Numbered from the stretch's first letter, positions 10,738 through 22,802 are shown. The stretch is 64,000 nucleotides of DNA from Linum tenue (GCA_946122785.1 CAMGYJ010000002.1:66365703-66429702); one strand, 5' to 3'. Notes: generated by a model from the letters alone, not told the origin. Program-made: numbers and translations.

Positions 10738-11992
10738 GCTATGGCATAATTCATCCCGCTTGTTTGAGCATTTTAACCAAGCTCTGCTGGCTAAAATTGG
10801 TTGGCGTCTCCTTCAGGATCCCCAATCCCTCCTGGCTCAGGTCTATAAAAGGAAGTATTTTCTGCATGGGTCCTTCCTCTCGGCAACGACGCGGTCTCGT
10901 CCCTCTTGGGGGTGGCAGAGTATTCTGTATGGCCGCCAGTTGTTAGAGGCAGGGCTTCGTTGGCAAATTGGGAATGGGCAGTCTGCTTCCCTGCTCCACT
11001 CAAACTGGATTCCTCAACTGCAGTTTGATCCTCCTCGGTATAACCCCCAGATCCTACCAATGGAGGGAGATCCAGTGGTGGCAGAGGTGATCGGGCCGGA
11101 GGGGGGCCGGTGGTGTGACCGGAAGTTGAGCCAGTGGTTCGACCCGCCTACCTGTGCGGCCATTAAAGCCATCCCCCTTCCGCGGTTGCCGGTAGCGGAC
11201 ATATTGGTTTGGCATAATACTCCGGAGGGCATTTTCATTGTGAAGTCGGCCTATCATTTAGCTGTCACCCTTGATAGGAGACAGGGTTGTTGGAGGTCAG
11301 AGGTTAGCTGGATGAATAAGGCTAGTTGGATCAGGTTGTGGGGAACAAATCTCCCCCCTAAATAGAAGGTGTTTGTTTGGCAAATCCTGAATCGCATGCT
11401 TCCTACGACGGAAGCCCTCATTGCCAAGGATGTTCCGGTCTTACCTAGGTGTCCGGTTTGCTGGGCTGAGTCAGAAACCTTGGAACATTTATTCCTCTTT
11501 TGTCCGGTCGCTCGGGCGCTTTGGGACTATTCGGGACTGGCTTCCCTAGGTGAAGAGTTACCCCAACACACTTTTCCCATGTTTCTTAAGCGATTGATGG
11601 CTCTGATTACTCAGCCATCTGTTCTCATGGCAGTTGTTGCTGTTCTGTGGCGAATCTGGCGTTCTCGCAACTGGGTTGTCTTTGAGGGCAAGCAGTTTGG
11701 GTTCCCTGCGCTGCTGCGTCATTACAACCAGCAGTATGAGGAATGGGTAGGGCTGCCTGTGGATCGGCACCCTCGCTCCTCTGTCGCTCCTACATCTCAA
11801 CCGGAGCCGGTAGGGGCTGATAGGCTGGTTTGCATGTGGGATGGGGCTACGAGGAGGGGGTCTCATTCAGCTGGGGGATTTGTTATAGTGACTCCGACTA
11901 GAGAGGTCCTTATGGCTGGTGGGTTTCAGTTCCCGGATATCGATGATCCCATGATAGTAGAGGCGTTGGTGCGCAAAAGTAAAACTCTATAG
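10738..11992 (+). pseudogene. LINE fragment: RT zinc-binding region and partial RNase H
   Basis: The reading begins inside the reverse transcriptase C-terminus (LFEHFNQALLAKIGWRLL). It continues through the zf-RVT region (SAYHLAV... LPPK, KVFVWQILNRMLPT, then CPVCWAESETLEHLFLFCP) and into the start of RNase H (VCMWDGATRRGSHSAGG), which is cut off. A TAG at 11366-11368 interrupts the usual LPPK-KVFVW junction. The catalytic RT domain is absent upstream. Both ends are truncated; no poly(A) tail or target duplication was found, so this is an old, inactive plant L1-type fragment. Confidence 0.85.
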
Positions 11993-12205
11993 AGAGGCCG
12001 ACAGAGAGAATGATTAATTAGGGAGCCGAAAAAAAGGTTTAACTTGTTAAAAAGTGAAACTCCTTTCAAAACAAACTTTTACTGTTATACCTTTTGTTTT
12101 TTCCCCCTATTTATCATGTAAATCTGTTTTTGCCTGTGTATCTGATAGGTAACTGTTACCTCATTTCAGAAATTCATAAGATGATATAAATTAATAATCG
12201 TGACC

Positions 12206-14092
12206 CACTATAAGAAAATACATCTTCAGTCACGGGATCATTCTGTCACGGGTAGACTCCCATTACTAAAAATAAATTATTTATCACGGTTACATATCCC
12301 CGTGACCGCTAGCTATTTAACAAAAATCTGGGTAAACAACCCGTGACTATTGGCGGGCGGGAACCAAAAAACTAGAAATTTCACTTGGCGCGATATTCAT
12401 AATTTTTTGTCCCTTGAAAATTTTGAAGCAGCCCGCCCTAAATTTTTGGCTTATTTTGACTTGTTCTTTTAAAGCCAACTCACACTTGTTCTTTTTAAAG
12501 CATTCCCCTGCCGAGCCAAATTCTCTCACCCCCACACTCTCTGTTATGCTATCTCACTCTTTCACCCTCTTGCGATCTACCTCCTCACAGATTCCCCGAG
12601 ATTTAGGCTTACGATTTTTGCCGCAGCAAACTACACCTCCAAACCCTTTTCCCAGAGTCTTTCCCAGATTTCCACCGCCGACCGCCTAGCCCCCTCTCCA
12701 TCTCTAGATCTCACTGCAGAACCCTCTTCCTAGATTCAATCGCCACCGGTCACCATCTCTAGTTCTTCGTTGCTGTCAATCTCAGCGGGATACACCAACT
12801 CCACCGCATCTCGCTGATTTTCCCCCTGATGTTGAGATTTTTGGGCTACAGCAGCGAATGAGAAAGAAGACTACTCTTCCTCGAGCCCTTCTCCCCGACA
12901 CTTCACAAGGTCAGATCTCTGTGACTGTTGTCGCCTCCCTTTTTCTTTCATTCTATCACCTGATCTAATCGATTCTGGGGTTCCATTCCTTTGTGGATCT
13001 CTGACAACTTCCCCTGTTTGGCCGTGACGTCTTAGAATCTAGTCTCCGTCGCCCTTTGCTCCACCTGGTGTTCAGCAATGCAGAACAATCCCATTAAGCG
13101 CCTCTCTCACAATTCAAATCATCGAACAACAGGTAAAGTCTTTGTCAGTCTTTTTCTTCACTTCTCTTCCTCTGTCTGCAGATTGGGATGTGGTTGGATT
13201 TAAGTGGACTCTATTAATATGTTTATTGAGTTCTCTGTTTCCTGTGTGCTTTAAGTGGACTCTATTATAATGTCATCGAGTAATAAGGTTGGAGTGGAGG
13301 AATAGGAACATAATAGTTCCGATTAGAAGGCATAATCAATTGCCGCAAACACCCATCAATTTTGCAGAAGGGGCTATGGAAGCTTCGAGCAATACTGATG
13401 GCCAAGACTTGATAACTCACTCTTTCATTGAATCAACAGCAAGCGGACGAGTGACATGGAAAAGTAGAAGGGGAATGAAACTTGTTGATGGTTCCACTTC
13501 TTACTTAGAAGACTTCAATATAGAGAAGCATTTATTTTTAGTTTCTCTGTTTCTGCATCTTTTGGCTGAGTTTTGCCATGGATTTACACTAAGGGAGTAG
13601 AATTTGTATGTACTATTAACTGAATTCTTTTTATGTAAATACGATTATTACTAATTGATGAGTTATATTTGCTCTTTGTATTTTGTATTGTATTAATAGT
13701 ATTAGCATATAGTTGTGGTTGAGTCCTATCAATGGAATGAATAATTAGATTAAAAATGTCAAATTATTGTATTACCGCGACTAATATGAAAAATACCATA
13801 ATCAATAACACAAACAATCATGGAAAATCTCATAGCAATCACATCTATTAATCACGGGACCATCCTGTGATTGTAGCTTGATCACGGGGTTTACTGTGAC
13901 TAATTGAACTATAAATCACGGGAGTTTTCCCGCTGCTATTGGCTATCAGTCACAGGATTTCCTGTGATCATTGACCTTTGACCACGGGCATGCTTGTCAT
14001 GGGAAAGTACCTGTGACAAAATAAATTAATCACGGGAATGGATCATTTCGTCACGGGAAATCCCGTGATCGAAAGTCATTTCTCTTGTAGTG
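12206..14092. mobile_element. Nonautonomous CACTA (En/Spm) element, 1887 bp
   Basis: It begins CACTATAAGAAAATAC and ends with the complement of CACTACAAGAGAAATGAC. The flanks show the 3-bp duplication ACC (12203-12205 and 14093-14095). Both subterminal regions are packed with TCACGGG / CCCGTGA units, the arrangement bound by CACTA accessory proteins. No transposase is present. The middle (about 12360-13600) is pyrimidine-rich and gene-leader-like, with GT-rich splice-like junctions and a 103-codon open frame (13289-13600) that I do not recognise. Confidence 0.92.
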
Positions 14093-14458
14093 ACCGCTAG
14101 CTGGAGATTATGATATGCTTGAAGGAGAGAAGAAAAGAAAAAGGGTGAAAGCAAAAAACTAGAAAGACGAAGAGAAATTCACAAGGTAGGTAGTGCAGCC
14201 AGCAAGAAGAGATGGATCGAGGGCTTGATTGTGTGAAGATTAGCTAGCTTAGGGTTTAATTAGCAGGGTATAGAAGCCCTAATCAATCAGTACTCAACAA
14301 GCCGTGCACAATTAGTTGAAGCTGTGAATTGGAGAAAACATGCATGTATAGAGGTATATATAATTAACGTGATGAGGAGTTGGAGATCACAGAGAAAGAT
14401 GGAGATGAATGAAAGAAAGAAAGAAAGCGCAAATCGAAAGGAAAATTAATCAACAAAC
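14093..14458. other. Flanking DNA of the CACTA element and retroposon
   Basis: No coding region. It carries a short GAAA microsatellite (about 14410-14427) just before the retroposon target site. Confidence 0.5.
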
Positions 14459-15476
14459 CCACTGTTATTTGTTTTTCACTGCCCTCTCTCTTCTTCTCGG
14501 TTCCACTTTCCTTCTTTTTCCCGGGGCTGCCGCCGGCTCCTTTTGGTGACCGGCGGCAGCTCAAGCCCTCCATTCCTTTCCCCCTCCTCATTTTCTTTGT
14601 GCTCATGCTAATCCTGGCCTTGTTCTAGGTGTTTTTCCTTCGGATTTCCAGCTTTTCCCTGCCGTTGTGGCCTTCATTCCAGTCGAGCTTTGTCTCTTCT
14701 TTTCCCGTCAAGCTTTGTCTCTTCCTTCGGTTCTTGGTACTCCTGTTCAAGGTTTGCTCGTTGTAGGATCCGGAGTTTGCAGTTTGGTGAGTGCCTATTC
14801 CAGATCTGGATGGTGGTGATTTTTCCAGATTGGTGGTCTCATCCTTTGATGAAACCATTCTCTTCTTTCCCTTTCCGACCTCCACTTTGTGTTCGTGTTG
14901 CGGGGTGAGTCGTCGGATCGTGGAGGGTCGGGTCTTCTCCGGTGGTTGTGGTTGGTAATCGGTGTTCTCCGTGGAGATTTGTGGCTCCTTTGGGATCTTC
15001 TGCTCTGCTTCAAACATGATTTCTCTGCCTCAGCTTCCTCTGCCTCTGTCAGCTTGGAGCAATCCGTTCAAATCCTTTTCCACCGCCATGCAATCTTGTT
15101 TCTAGGATTTACTGTGATGGATGCCGTTGAGTTATCCCCGGGAGGCGGCATATGGTTGATGTAATCACTAGCCATGGATTTCAAGTTGATCGGACAAGCT
15201 GATTTCGCTCTTGTTGCATTCTAAGTGGTTGGTTGCAAGAGAGATTTCTGATGTACTGGTTTTTTCAAGGGTTCGATTCTGTTGGATGGTTGCTGTCAAA
15301 CTGTGTTGTGCTCTTTGTTCTTGTTTTTGCTTTTCATGGTTTGATTGTAACCGAGTTCTCTTTTCCTTCTTCCTGTTGAACCAGAATGTTGGTTTGTTGT
15401 CTCTTTGTATCTGACCGGTTAAAATGCAATAAAGACTCTCCTTTGTCAAAAAAAAAAAAAAAAACCACTGTTATTT
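14459..15476 (+). mobile_element. Poly(A) retroposon with 12-bp target duplication
   Basis: CCACTGTTATTT occurs at 14459-14470 and 15465-15476. The 994 bases between end in GCAATAAAGACTCTCCTTTG followed by TC and about 17 A residues (to 15464). This is a complete LINE-mediated insertion: target duplication, body, AATAAA signal, poly(A). No reverse transcriptase frame is visible, so it is a nonautonomous element, a LINE 3' portion or a processed transcript. The 3' phrase TTTGTC-A(n) is shared with the tiny insertion at 4469-4511. Confidence 0.82.
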
Positions 15477-16440
15477 CAAACTCCCTTCATATATACGTAC
15501 AGTCCACAAAAGGAAAACAAAACAACCCAAAAGAAGAAGCTGCAGGCAGCAGCACGTACGTACGCAAGATCTGAAATAACAGGACCATCCAAACGAAGGA
15601 TGATGGAACTCGATCGCTAGTCAAGCAAGGGAAAAGATATATTGAGGGGGAAAAAAGAAGTTGAAGACAAGATATAAGCAGTCGGAACTTGAAACATAAA
15701 TTGTATGGGAAACAGTAATTAAGTAGGAACTTATGAGTAGGGCAGCAGGTAAGATCGGACCATGATGCTTCAATTCCCTTCCCCCGGTGTGAGATAGATC
15801 AGAGAGAGAGAGAGGCGAGTTGCAGAACCCAGGCAGCCTTATTTATTTAATATTAAAAACCCTCGGGCCTGTTTCTGAGGTGCGGGTTGTATATGCAATA
15901 ATCTGGTGGTGCTAGAGAGAAGAAAAAATGGGAATAGGAGGAGGAGGAGCAAGGCTTGAACAGCTTCATCTTCATGTTGTTGTTGTTGTTGGATCGATGC
16001 GCCTTCTCTCTCTCTCTCCCTCCTCTCTCTGAGCAGATAGATGGAAGTAGAGAGGAGGGTGAAGATAGTGATATATGAATATGATGATGAGGAGGAGGAG
16101 GAGGAAGAGAGGGGCAGAAGCAGAAGGGTGAGGGGAATAATTATGGGGCAGTGGGAAGAGAAGAGATATACAAAACACGACGACATGATGATTGCTGCTG
16201 GTGCGGTGGTGCCCCCTCCTCTTTCTCTTCATTTTCTCTCTCTCTTGCGTTTGCGTACACACAGATAGTTACCCCCGCGAATTTGGTTGGTGCCTCTTCC
16301 ACCACCAAGAATCCATATTTTGACTGCTAGTGGGAGATAACTAGTCTTTTTTACCACTTTCTCACGAACCCCTTGGACTCTCTCACAATTTCTACCGCAC
16401 CCACCCGCCTCCTTCACCTAACCCCTTCGACTCTATTTGG
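15477..16440 (-). other. CT-rich, leader-like DNA on the minus strand, gene unknown
   Basis: On the minus strand 16270-15840 is a long CT-rich tract with CTC/TCC and CAA microsatellites, similar to plant 5' leaders. It holds a short frame starting near 15975 (MKMKLFKPCSSSSYSHFF, about 40 codons, ending in RPEGF). I do not recognise it. No convincing downstream exon is seen, partly because the retroposon and CACTA element lie in that direction. Confidence 0.3.
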
Positions 16441-16480
16441 GAGCACGGCCAGATTTGAGGGATGCCTACTCTTTTTTTTT

Positions 16481-16926
16481 AGGGTAAATACAATTTAATA
16501 TCCAAACCTTTCATTTTAAACAATATAATAGCCAAACCTTTTCGAAAACAATCTAATATCCAAATCGTCAACTTTCCGTTCGTTTAACCGTTAGTTGACA
16601 CTTCAAAAAAGTTCGAAGTACGACGCTTCATCAATATCCATCGATATCTTCTCTGAAAAACCACCAGCATATCGTGGTTCCAAACCCGAGAAGTCCATGA
16701 CTCCACCACGATGGTATAGAAATCTAAATATTCAGTCATCTGCAATGCCAAACAAGAAAACAAAGTTGTATTGTGACAATTTCCCCTAAACAAAGCTTTT
16801 TTGAAGTGTCAACCAACGATCAAACGGACGGAAAGTTGACGATTTGGATATTAGATTGTTTTCGAAAAGGTTTGGTTATTATATTGTTTAAAATGAAAGG
16901 TTTGGATATTAAATTGTATTTACCCT
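16481..16926. mobile_element. MITE with about 130-bp terminal inverted repeats
   Basis: The left end begins AGGGTAAATACAATTTAATA and the right end is its complement. The match runs about 130 bp with only a few mismatches, up to GACACTTCAAAAAAG. The element sits between T-runs (9 T on the left, 7 on the right), compatible with a 7-9-bp target duplication. Long TIRs and that duplication length point to a Mutator-like derivative, but the T-run makes the duplication ambiguous. Confidence 0.85.
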
Positions 16927-19560
16927 TTTTTTTATTAGGGTTGATATATTTGTATGGCTTCAACTTTTCACATAATAAATATTTTGTCCAATCTTTTTAT
17001 CTATAATATTATGGCTTGAACTATACACCAAAGTAACGAAATTGACCAAAATCGAAAAATTGACCGTTATCTTGGATGGTCAAATGTGTTGACTAAAGGT
17101 CAACGAGCCACATTACCGCCAAGTCAGCACCTTTCACTTAATTTTTTTTATATTTTCCACCATTACTATTTGTTTTTTCCATTTTGAATTACAAAAAAAT
17201 TAAAATTTGGAAATTTTGGTTTTAAAATTTTATTTAATTATTTTTCATATAATGTAAAATCCATGTCACACTACAAAAAAGAGGAGGTTTGGGGAATATA
17301 CAATGGAATTTGTTATGGTAGTGAATATACAATGGAATTGGTGTTCCCTACGAATACAAAAATTAATATGTATCTACTTGTTATATACAAATAGAATAAG
17401 AAACGTAAAAACCACCACCACAAATATGTTGCCGCTGCAATGTGCCGTCATTGATCACCGTCTTGCCGCCAACATATTTGCAGTCATTGCCTAAACACCA
17501 TTATCATGTCGTCGGTAGCTTTATCATTGCTTTCGAGCCTAGAAGAAAAGAAAACAACAAATGTAAACTGAATAATAGATCTAAAGCTAATATTGAATTA
17601 AAGACCGAAAACCTAGAAGAAGAGGAACTAATCTATGTCGTACCATCGCCTGGCCACTACTGAAGAGGAGAGGGAAGCGCCGGTGAATAGAGGGAGAGAA
17701 AATTTTCGGAGCTAAACGAAAAAGAGAAGGAGGCAGAGAGTCCAACGAACGGAATAGGGTTAAGATTAGAATGTAGCTAGGGTTATCGTCGTACTTAAAG
17801 TTGAATGGACGTTTGAGATTAAAACTTATTTAAATGAACGTCTGAGATGAATTAGAGAGTCCTAGAGAGGTAGATTAAGGTAGATGCGGTCCTGATTCCA
17901 TCCCATGGTGAGTTGTTGTACATATTTTGTTATTAATCAGAAAGATAAAACCATGAGACAAAGAGAAGAAATGAATGACTTACATATGTGAAATGATTAA
18001 CCTTGGATGAAAACACAAACCCCGTTCAAGTTTAAAGTCTGGTATAGGAAGGGGAGTAAATGAGGAAGATATAACCGATTACCGGTCAAACATCATCTTT
18101 GGTAATAGAAGCAACATAATAATTCCTCTAGTAGTTCATCAATAGGAGAGATAGAACCATGCATTGGGCGATGCCAGTGCGGAGGAATCGAGCGAGATAG
18201 GCTAGACCCTAACTACTTGATTGAACTCCATTCTATTCGTCATGGACTTATATCAGAGTTGAAATCTTCTACTTGCTCAGCTTCAATCCTCAACAATCAA
18301 ACCATAGTACTAAGAGATACCAAAAGATTAATTTTCATAGACGACCTTGTATTGGGAAGTTAAAGAGAGCAAACTATTGCACTGTGGAGGAAATTTCATA
18401 GGAACTTATGAAGGGATAGGAACAAAAATAAAAAAGAGCAAAAAAAAAACTAGATTAAAAAATGCAAGGACACAACACGTAGTAAAAGAAAGAGTTTTTA
18501 CTATGTTAGTTATGTACTAATTTACCCTTAGTAAAAATTAAGGAGAGTCGAAATTTGAAATGGAGAAAGTTACATGAACTCTACTGTGAAAATCTATGTA
18601 TCAAACACCAAATACTTACGAGATAATTAGTGGGATAGCTAATCATGATGGAAAAGTCTGCGGATTTTTAGAGTTTAACTTCGTCTATGTTTTGTAATAA
18701 AAAGCTACAACAAATTTGTTTAGTGTAATTGGTTATATTTGTTGTCTTTGTTCGAAGAGATGACGGTTCAAATCTTGACATTAATATCTTTTATATGAAT
18801 TAATAAAGTCTTATAAAGACTAAAATGCCCTTCTTACTTTTACTTTCATTACAGGAAATTTGGAATGAAGAAAAGTACACAAAACTATACCATATATTAT
18901 TGGAGGAGATTCCAAAACTCCTCTTATGTAATTACTTATTGTTTAATTGCTTATATGACTTAATTGCTTAATTACATCTTAATTCCAATATTCCTCTTAT
19001 CTTAATTATTTTAATTGCTTAACCATTGTTTAATTGCTTATGCATATGTTGGTTAACTATTTTAGTTGGCATATATAATTGTAGTTTCATCTTTCCATTA
19101 GTGAACAATACTATAGAACAAATTCTATGTTTGCATCACTCAAAACGTCATATTGATGTAAAAATAAAATTATGCCCAAATTACAAAAAAAAAATTACAT
19201 CAAAATGTTGGTCGTAATTAATTAATACTACTTATATAAAAACAATCTACAAACTATCATGATGAAATCTATACTAAACTAGATTATCAAAAATATCAAA
19301 ATGTCGAAATAATTTTGTATTCTAGCACTGATTCACTTTGTCATTGGAAATGATATTATTCTTTAATTAAGTTCATGAATTTGCATGCTTTGGCAGGACA
19401 TGTGGATTGATATAAAAAAGTAGTAAAACTGAACAAGGAATAAGGGAATGTATCATCTCTTATAAATGAAGAGTTGAATACGAATCAATAATATATACAG
19501 CTAGAATAGAATAATAAAAAAAGAAACTTTAAAAATAAAGCGCGTATAAATTATAATCAT
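16927..19560. other. AT-rich intergenic DNA, no gene seen
   Basis: No supported gene. Bases about 16965-17140 resemble an eroded transposon terminus (repeated TTGACC phrases). Bases 18720-18776 show SINE-like A-box and B-box phrases (TTTAGTGTAATTGG, then ACGGTTCAAATC). Bases about 18900-19040 repeat TTTAATTGCTTA. Confidence 0.5.
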
Positions 19561-19673
19561 ATAATGGATTACAAAATTACTACGCGACAGAAGTCAAATA
19601 AATTACAAATCCAACCACAAAAGTATAAGGACGGCCGTCGGCCGTCGCACAAACAGAAAAAAGCACGGACGAC

Positions 19674-20789
19674 CTATACACAAAGCAATATCAATCCAAC
19701 GGCCAGAATTAGAGTAACAAATCCCCATCTCTCCTCAACATGGGCCCCACTCGTATCCCTCTCCTGAACGGACGGTGTAGATGTGCCGTTGAAGTTGGGG
19801 TTGCTGCCGTACAACTGCTGCACGCCGTCGATGTCGTCCTGCGCCAATTCAACCTTTCGAGTCCGCGACGAAATGGTCGGGAACATGATCGCCGACTCAA
19901 TCGACGAGTGGCCCAACCCCAACAAGTGCCCGATCTCGTGCACCGCCACCGACTCCAGATCCACGGCCGACGGCAGCGCGATGTCGCCGTTGGATCCCGC
20001 GACCACCCAGTTCTCGTCGCCGTCGAGGTGGAGCCGCCCGCTCGGCGGCGAGAACGCGTGGGCCAGGGTCCCCAGGACGCCGTCGAACGCCTCCCCGTCG
20101 CCGTGGTCGCCGCTGAAGAACCCGACCCGGATGTCGGCGGTCAGGTAGCTGTCCGTCTCCGTGAACGTCAGCGTCGCGACCTCCGACCAGCGGTCGAACG
20201 CGGTGGCGAACACGCTCCTCACCTCCGGCGAAAGCCGGTTGTTCGGGAGGAAGGCGTAGGTCAGATCCCGACGGCTCGCCGGCCAGCGCGGGGTCCCGGG
20301 GAAGAACGAGTACCGGCCCACACTGTGGATCTGGCCCGTCGAATTGGCCGGCCGGCCGGAGTTCATCGTCGTGGAGCCGTTGACTATGTCGGCGTTGCCG
20401 CATCTGGGGAGTACGATCTGGCGGAGGGTCCGGTCGTCGAGCTGGCCCGTGACGTTGAGATTGAAGTTCCTCTGGTAGGTCTTCACGGCGGATTCGAGCG
20501 AGTCGTCGAACAGATCCGTGAGATTGTAGGCGTTGTCCGGGATGTAGCCGAAGTGGTGGAAGTACTTCTTGAGCTTGGAGAGGCCGTCGAGCTTCTCGCC
20601 GGCACGGCAGCCGGAGAGGTTCTGGAAGGACTCCCAGGCGGTGGTGAAATTGGGCTTGAGAGGTAAATCGCGCGGGAGGGAGGTTATGTTTGGGAAGAAC
20701 CTACCGGAAACAGGCGGCGGGAAGGAGGAGGAGAAGACTAGCAGCAGCGCTGTAATGGCGGCGGAGGCGAATCGGAAGCCGAACTTCAT
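19674..20789 (-). CDS. MMP: Plant matrix metalloproteinase, GPI-type, 371 aa
   Basis: This is a secreted zinc endopeptidase of the matrixin family (M10A), single exon as usual in plants. Residues 1-29 form a signal peptide. The propeptide carries a peptidoglycan-binding-like segment (about 60-125) and the cysteine switch PRCGNADIV at 128-136. The catalytic domain has the zinc motif [12 protein letters not shown] at 284-295 and the Met-turn IMFPT at 301-305. Upstream histidine/aspartate residues of the structural zinc site are present ([25 protein letters not shown]). Residues about 355-371 are hydrophobic after a hydrophilic linker, the pattern of a GPI-anchor signal. All catalytic residues are intact. 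The gene is markedly more GC-rich than its surroundings. Confidence 0.96.
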   Translation of the reverse strand: MKFGFRFASAAITALLLVFSSSFPPPVSGRFFPNITSLPRDLPLKPNFTTAWESFQNLSGCRAGEKLDGLSKLKKYFHHFGYIPDNAYNLTDLFDDSLESAVKTYQRNFNLNVTGQLDDRTLRQIVLPRCGNADIVNGSTTMNSGRPANSTGQIHSVGRYSFFPGTPRWPASRRDLTYAFLPNNRLSPEVRSVFATAFDRWSEVATLTFTETDSYLTADIRVGFFSGDHGDGEAFDGVLGTLAHAFSPPSGRLHLDGDENWVVAGSNGDIALPSAVDLESVAVHEIGHLLGLGHSSIESAIMFPTISSRTRKVELAQDDIDGVQQLYGSNPNFNGTSTPSVQERDTSGAHVEERWGFVTLILAVGLILLCV

Positions 20790-21152
20790 GGCTCTGCAAT
20801 CTAATTTCGGACCGGAGCGAGGGATTTCAGATTTGCATTTGTGTTTTGGGAAATGGGTTTTATGGGAAATGGGAGGAAAGTGACTGCGTTGGAATGGATT
20901 GATTTGGCGTGTTGAAACTCCTTCTTTGTGTTGAATGGTTCAGTGCGGGGCGCAGGGTCATGGTCGTCGCGATTTGGTACAGGAAGCTTGGAAAAGAAAG
21001 AATCGGCATTGGTGGATTTTTTATTATTATAAATAAGTACGTTAAATAAATTATGCTGCGCTTTCAGTCCTTGGGTAGTTTTTTCTTGACATTTCAATCC
21101 TCAGAACAAGGAACTAAAGAAGCAAACAGACTATACTCCCCAACATGCCTGC
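20790..21152 (-). promoter_or_regulatory. Upstream region of the metalloproteinase gene
   Basis: This stretch separates the metalloproteinase ATG from the hAT element at 21153. No other coding signal is seen and the transcription start cannot be fixed. Confidence 0.35.
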
Positions 21153-21455
21153 TAGGGCTGGCTATTTGGTCCCGAACTGTTTGGTTTTACCCGAAACCGG
21201 ACCGTATAATCCGGACCGGGACCGGATAGCAAACAATGCAATCTCATATTCGGGCTTAGATTTGAGGTAAAAAACCGGATAAAGACCGGATAAGAGACCC
21301 CCAACACCTAAAATCAAGATAAAATTGGGACCGGACCGGATCAAGACCGGACTGTATCCAATCCAATCTTTGGTCCTTATATTCCCGAAAAGACCGGACT
21401 GGGACCGAATCAATTTGATCCAATTTAACCGGACCGGACCGTATAGCCACCCCTA
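21153..21455. mobile_element. Nonautonomous hAT element (303 bp), second copy of family
   Basis: The ends TAGGGCTGGCTATTTGG and GTATAGCCACCCCTA are flanked by the exact 8-bp duplication ATGCCTGC (21145-21152 and 21456-21463). It shares interior phrases (TTTACCCGAAAC, GGACCGTATAA, GGACCGGATA) with the element at 4938-5371 and is in the same orientation. It lies about 360 bp upstream of the metalloproteinase ATG. Confidence 0.92.
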
Positions 21456-21463
21456 ATGCCTGC

Positions 21464-22084
21464 CTGCAGCATCGGAGTATGTAGTCATAGTACAAGCGAG
21501 TCCAGTGGCTGAGCAAAGCCCAAGCTCAAAATGCATACTGTGCTTACTGTGAATTGGAATGAAAACCCCAAAGTGAATTCTCTCACTCAACATAATACAA
21601 GCTTCACCTTGCCGTTCATGTATCTCACTAAGATCCCTCTCAATAGAAATTCTGACTACGTCATTGTTAGCGACTGCCAAGGAATCATTTCAAGGTCTCG
21701 ACTTGTCATCTTTACTACAGAGCACACATACTTTAGGAGACTGGTGGTCCCACGTAGTTAGACGCGCTCGTGTCTTGTCCAATGTTTTAGAAACCGAATA
21801 CTTATACTATTGCTCAGTTGGACCGAAAATATCGGCTACCAGATCACAAATCGATAGGAAATATTAGCGGTTCTGAAACGATCGTGTCAGGTTTTTTTTT
21901 ACACCATATCACCTCTGATCTCAAAGAACAATACACCGGGCTAAACACGAACAATTTCTCCACATATCCTATATATTTTATTGCATGTTTTTTATTTGGT
22001 TATTTTGTTGCAGGTTAGTGAAAGAACTCGATTTGGATTAAATTCAGAAATATTGTAATTAGCATAAAATTCAATTATCAAGTT
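21464..22084. other. Intergenic DNA, no gene seen
   Basis: Only short unrelated open frames are present. Confidence 0.5.
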
Positions 22085-22092
22085 ATATTCAA

Positions 22093-22794
22093 TAGGGGTG
22101 GGCATTGGGTGGGTCGGGTGGATTTTGACCATAAAATGCACCCACCCGCGCTTAAACGGATTGATAATTTTTAACCCACCACCCACCCACATTTAGTCTC
22201 GGGTTGGTCGGGCGGATGGTGGATGATGCGGGTGGGTTTGTGGGTTCACCCACATCACAATGTATATAATATAAAGGAGTCAACTTGACATGATAATAGG
22301 TGAAGAGAATCATCGAGGGAAACAAGAAGTTGAAATAGGGCGAAAAATGTCGAATTAGTTCTTAAATTGGATAGAAATTCTATTATGAAAGAGTTTTCTA
22401 CAGATTGAGACGATTATTAGGTGCAAGGAACTAAGGAAAATAATTCCACAAAGTAAAGAGCGGTGATCTAGGCTCAAGAATTAGAGGAAAAAGTAAAAGG
22501 AAGAAGAGGGGATCTCTATTTGGAAGGTTGATTTTTAGGTTCAAACTCCAGGAGCAGTCCGAGTTTATATCTAACGTCTTCATTCTCCTCTCTCTAGCAC
22601 CAACGACTTTGATCTTTTTGCTGTTGGGTTGAGCGGGTCACCCGCACATTCACCCACAACCCACCCACCACCCGACGGATGGCTCCCAGCGCAACCCGTC
22701 ACCCACCCACAGACCCACCCACTTAACGAAATTCGAGTCAATGCGGGTGGGTCGGCCCAAACCCGCGGATGATCCGCTTACATGCCCAGCCCTA
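22093..22794. mobile_element. Nonautonomous hAT element (702 bp)
   Basis: The ends TAGGGGTGGGCATTGGG and CATGCCCAGCCCTA are inverted repeats, flanked by exact 8-bp duplications ATATTCAA (22085-22092 and 22795-22802). Both subterminal regions are built of CCCACCC / GGGTGGG / GCGGGT phrases; the centre is unique AT-rich DNA. Confidence 0.92.
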
Positions 22795-22802
22795 ATATTC
22801 AA

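Noticed and set aside
15755..15778. Sequence TCGGACCATGATGCTTCAATTC resembling miR166
   Set aside because: It differs from the mature miRNA by internal insertions, and no complementary star sequence lies within hairpin distance.
17272..17300. CACTACAAAAAA start resembling a CACTA terminus
   Set aside because: No inverted TAGTG partner or 3-bp target duplication was found downstream.
19740..20666. 308-codon plus-strand open frame opposite the metalloproteinase
   Set aside because: It is the antisense shadow of a GC-rich conserved gene and has composition expected from codon bias.
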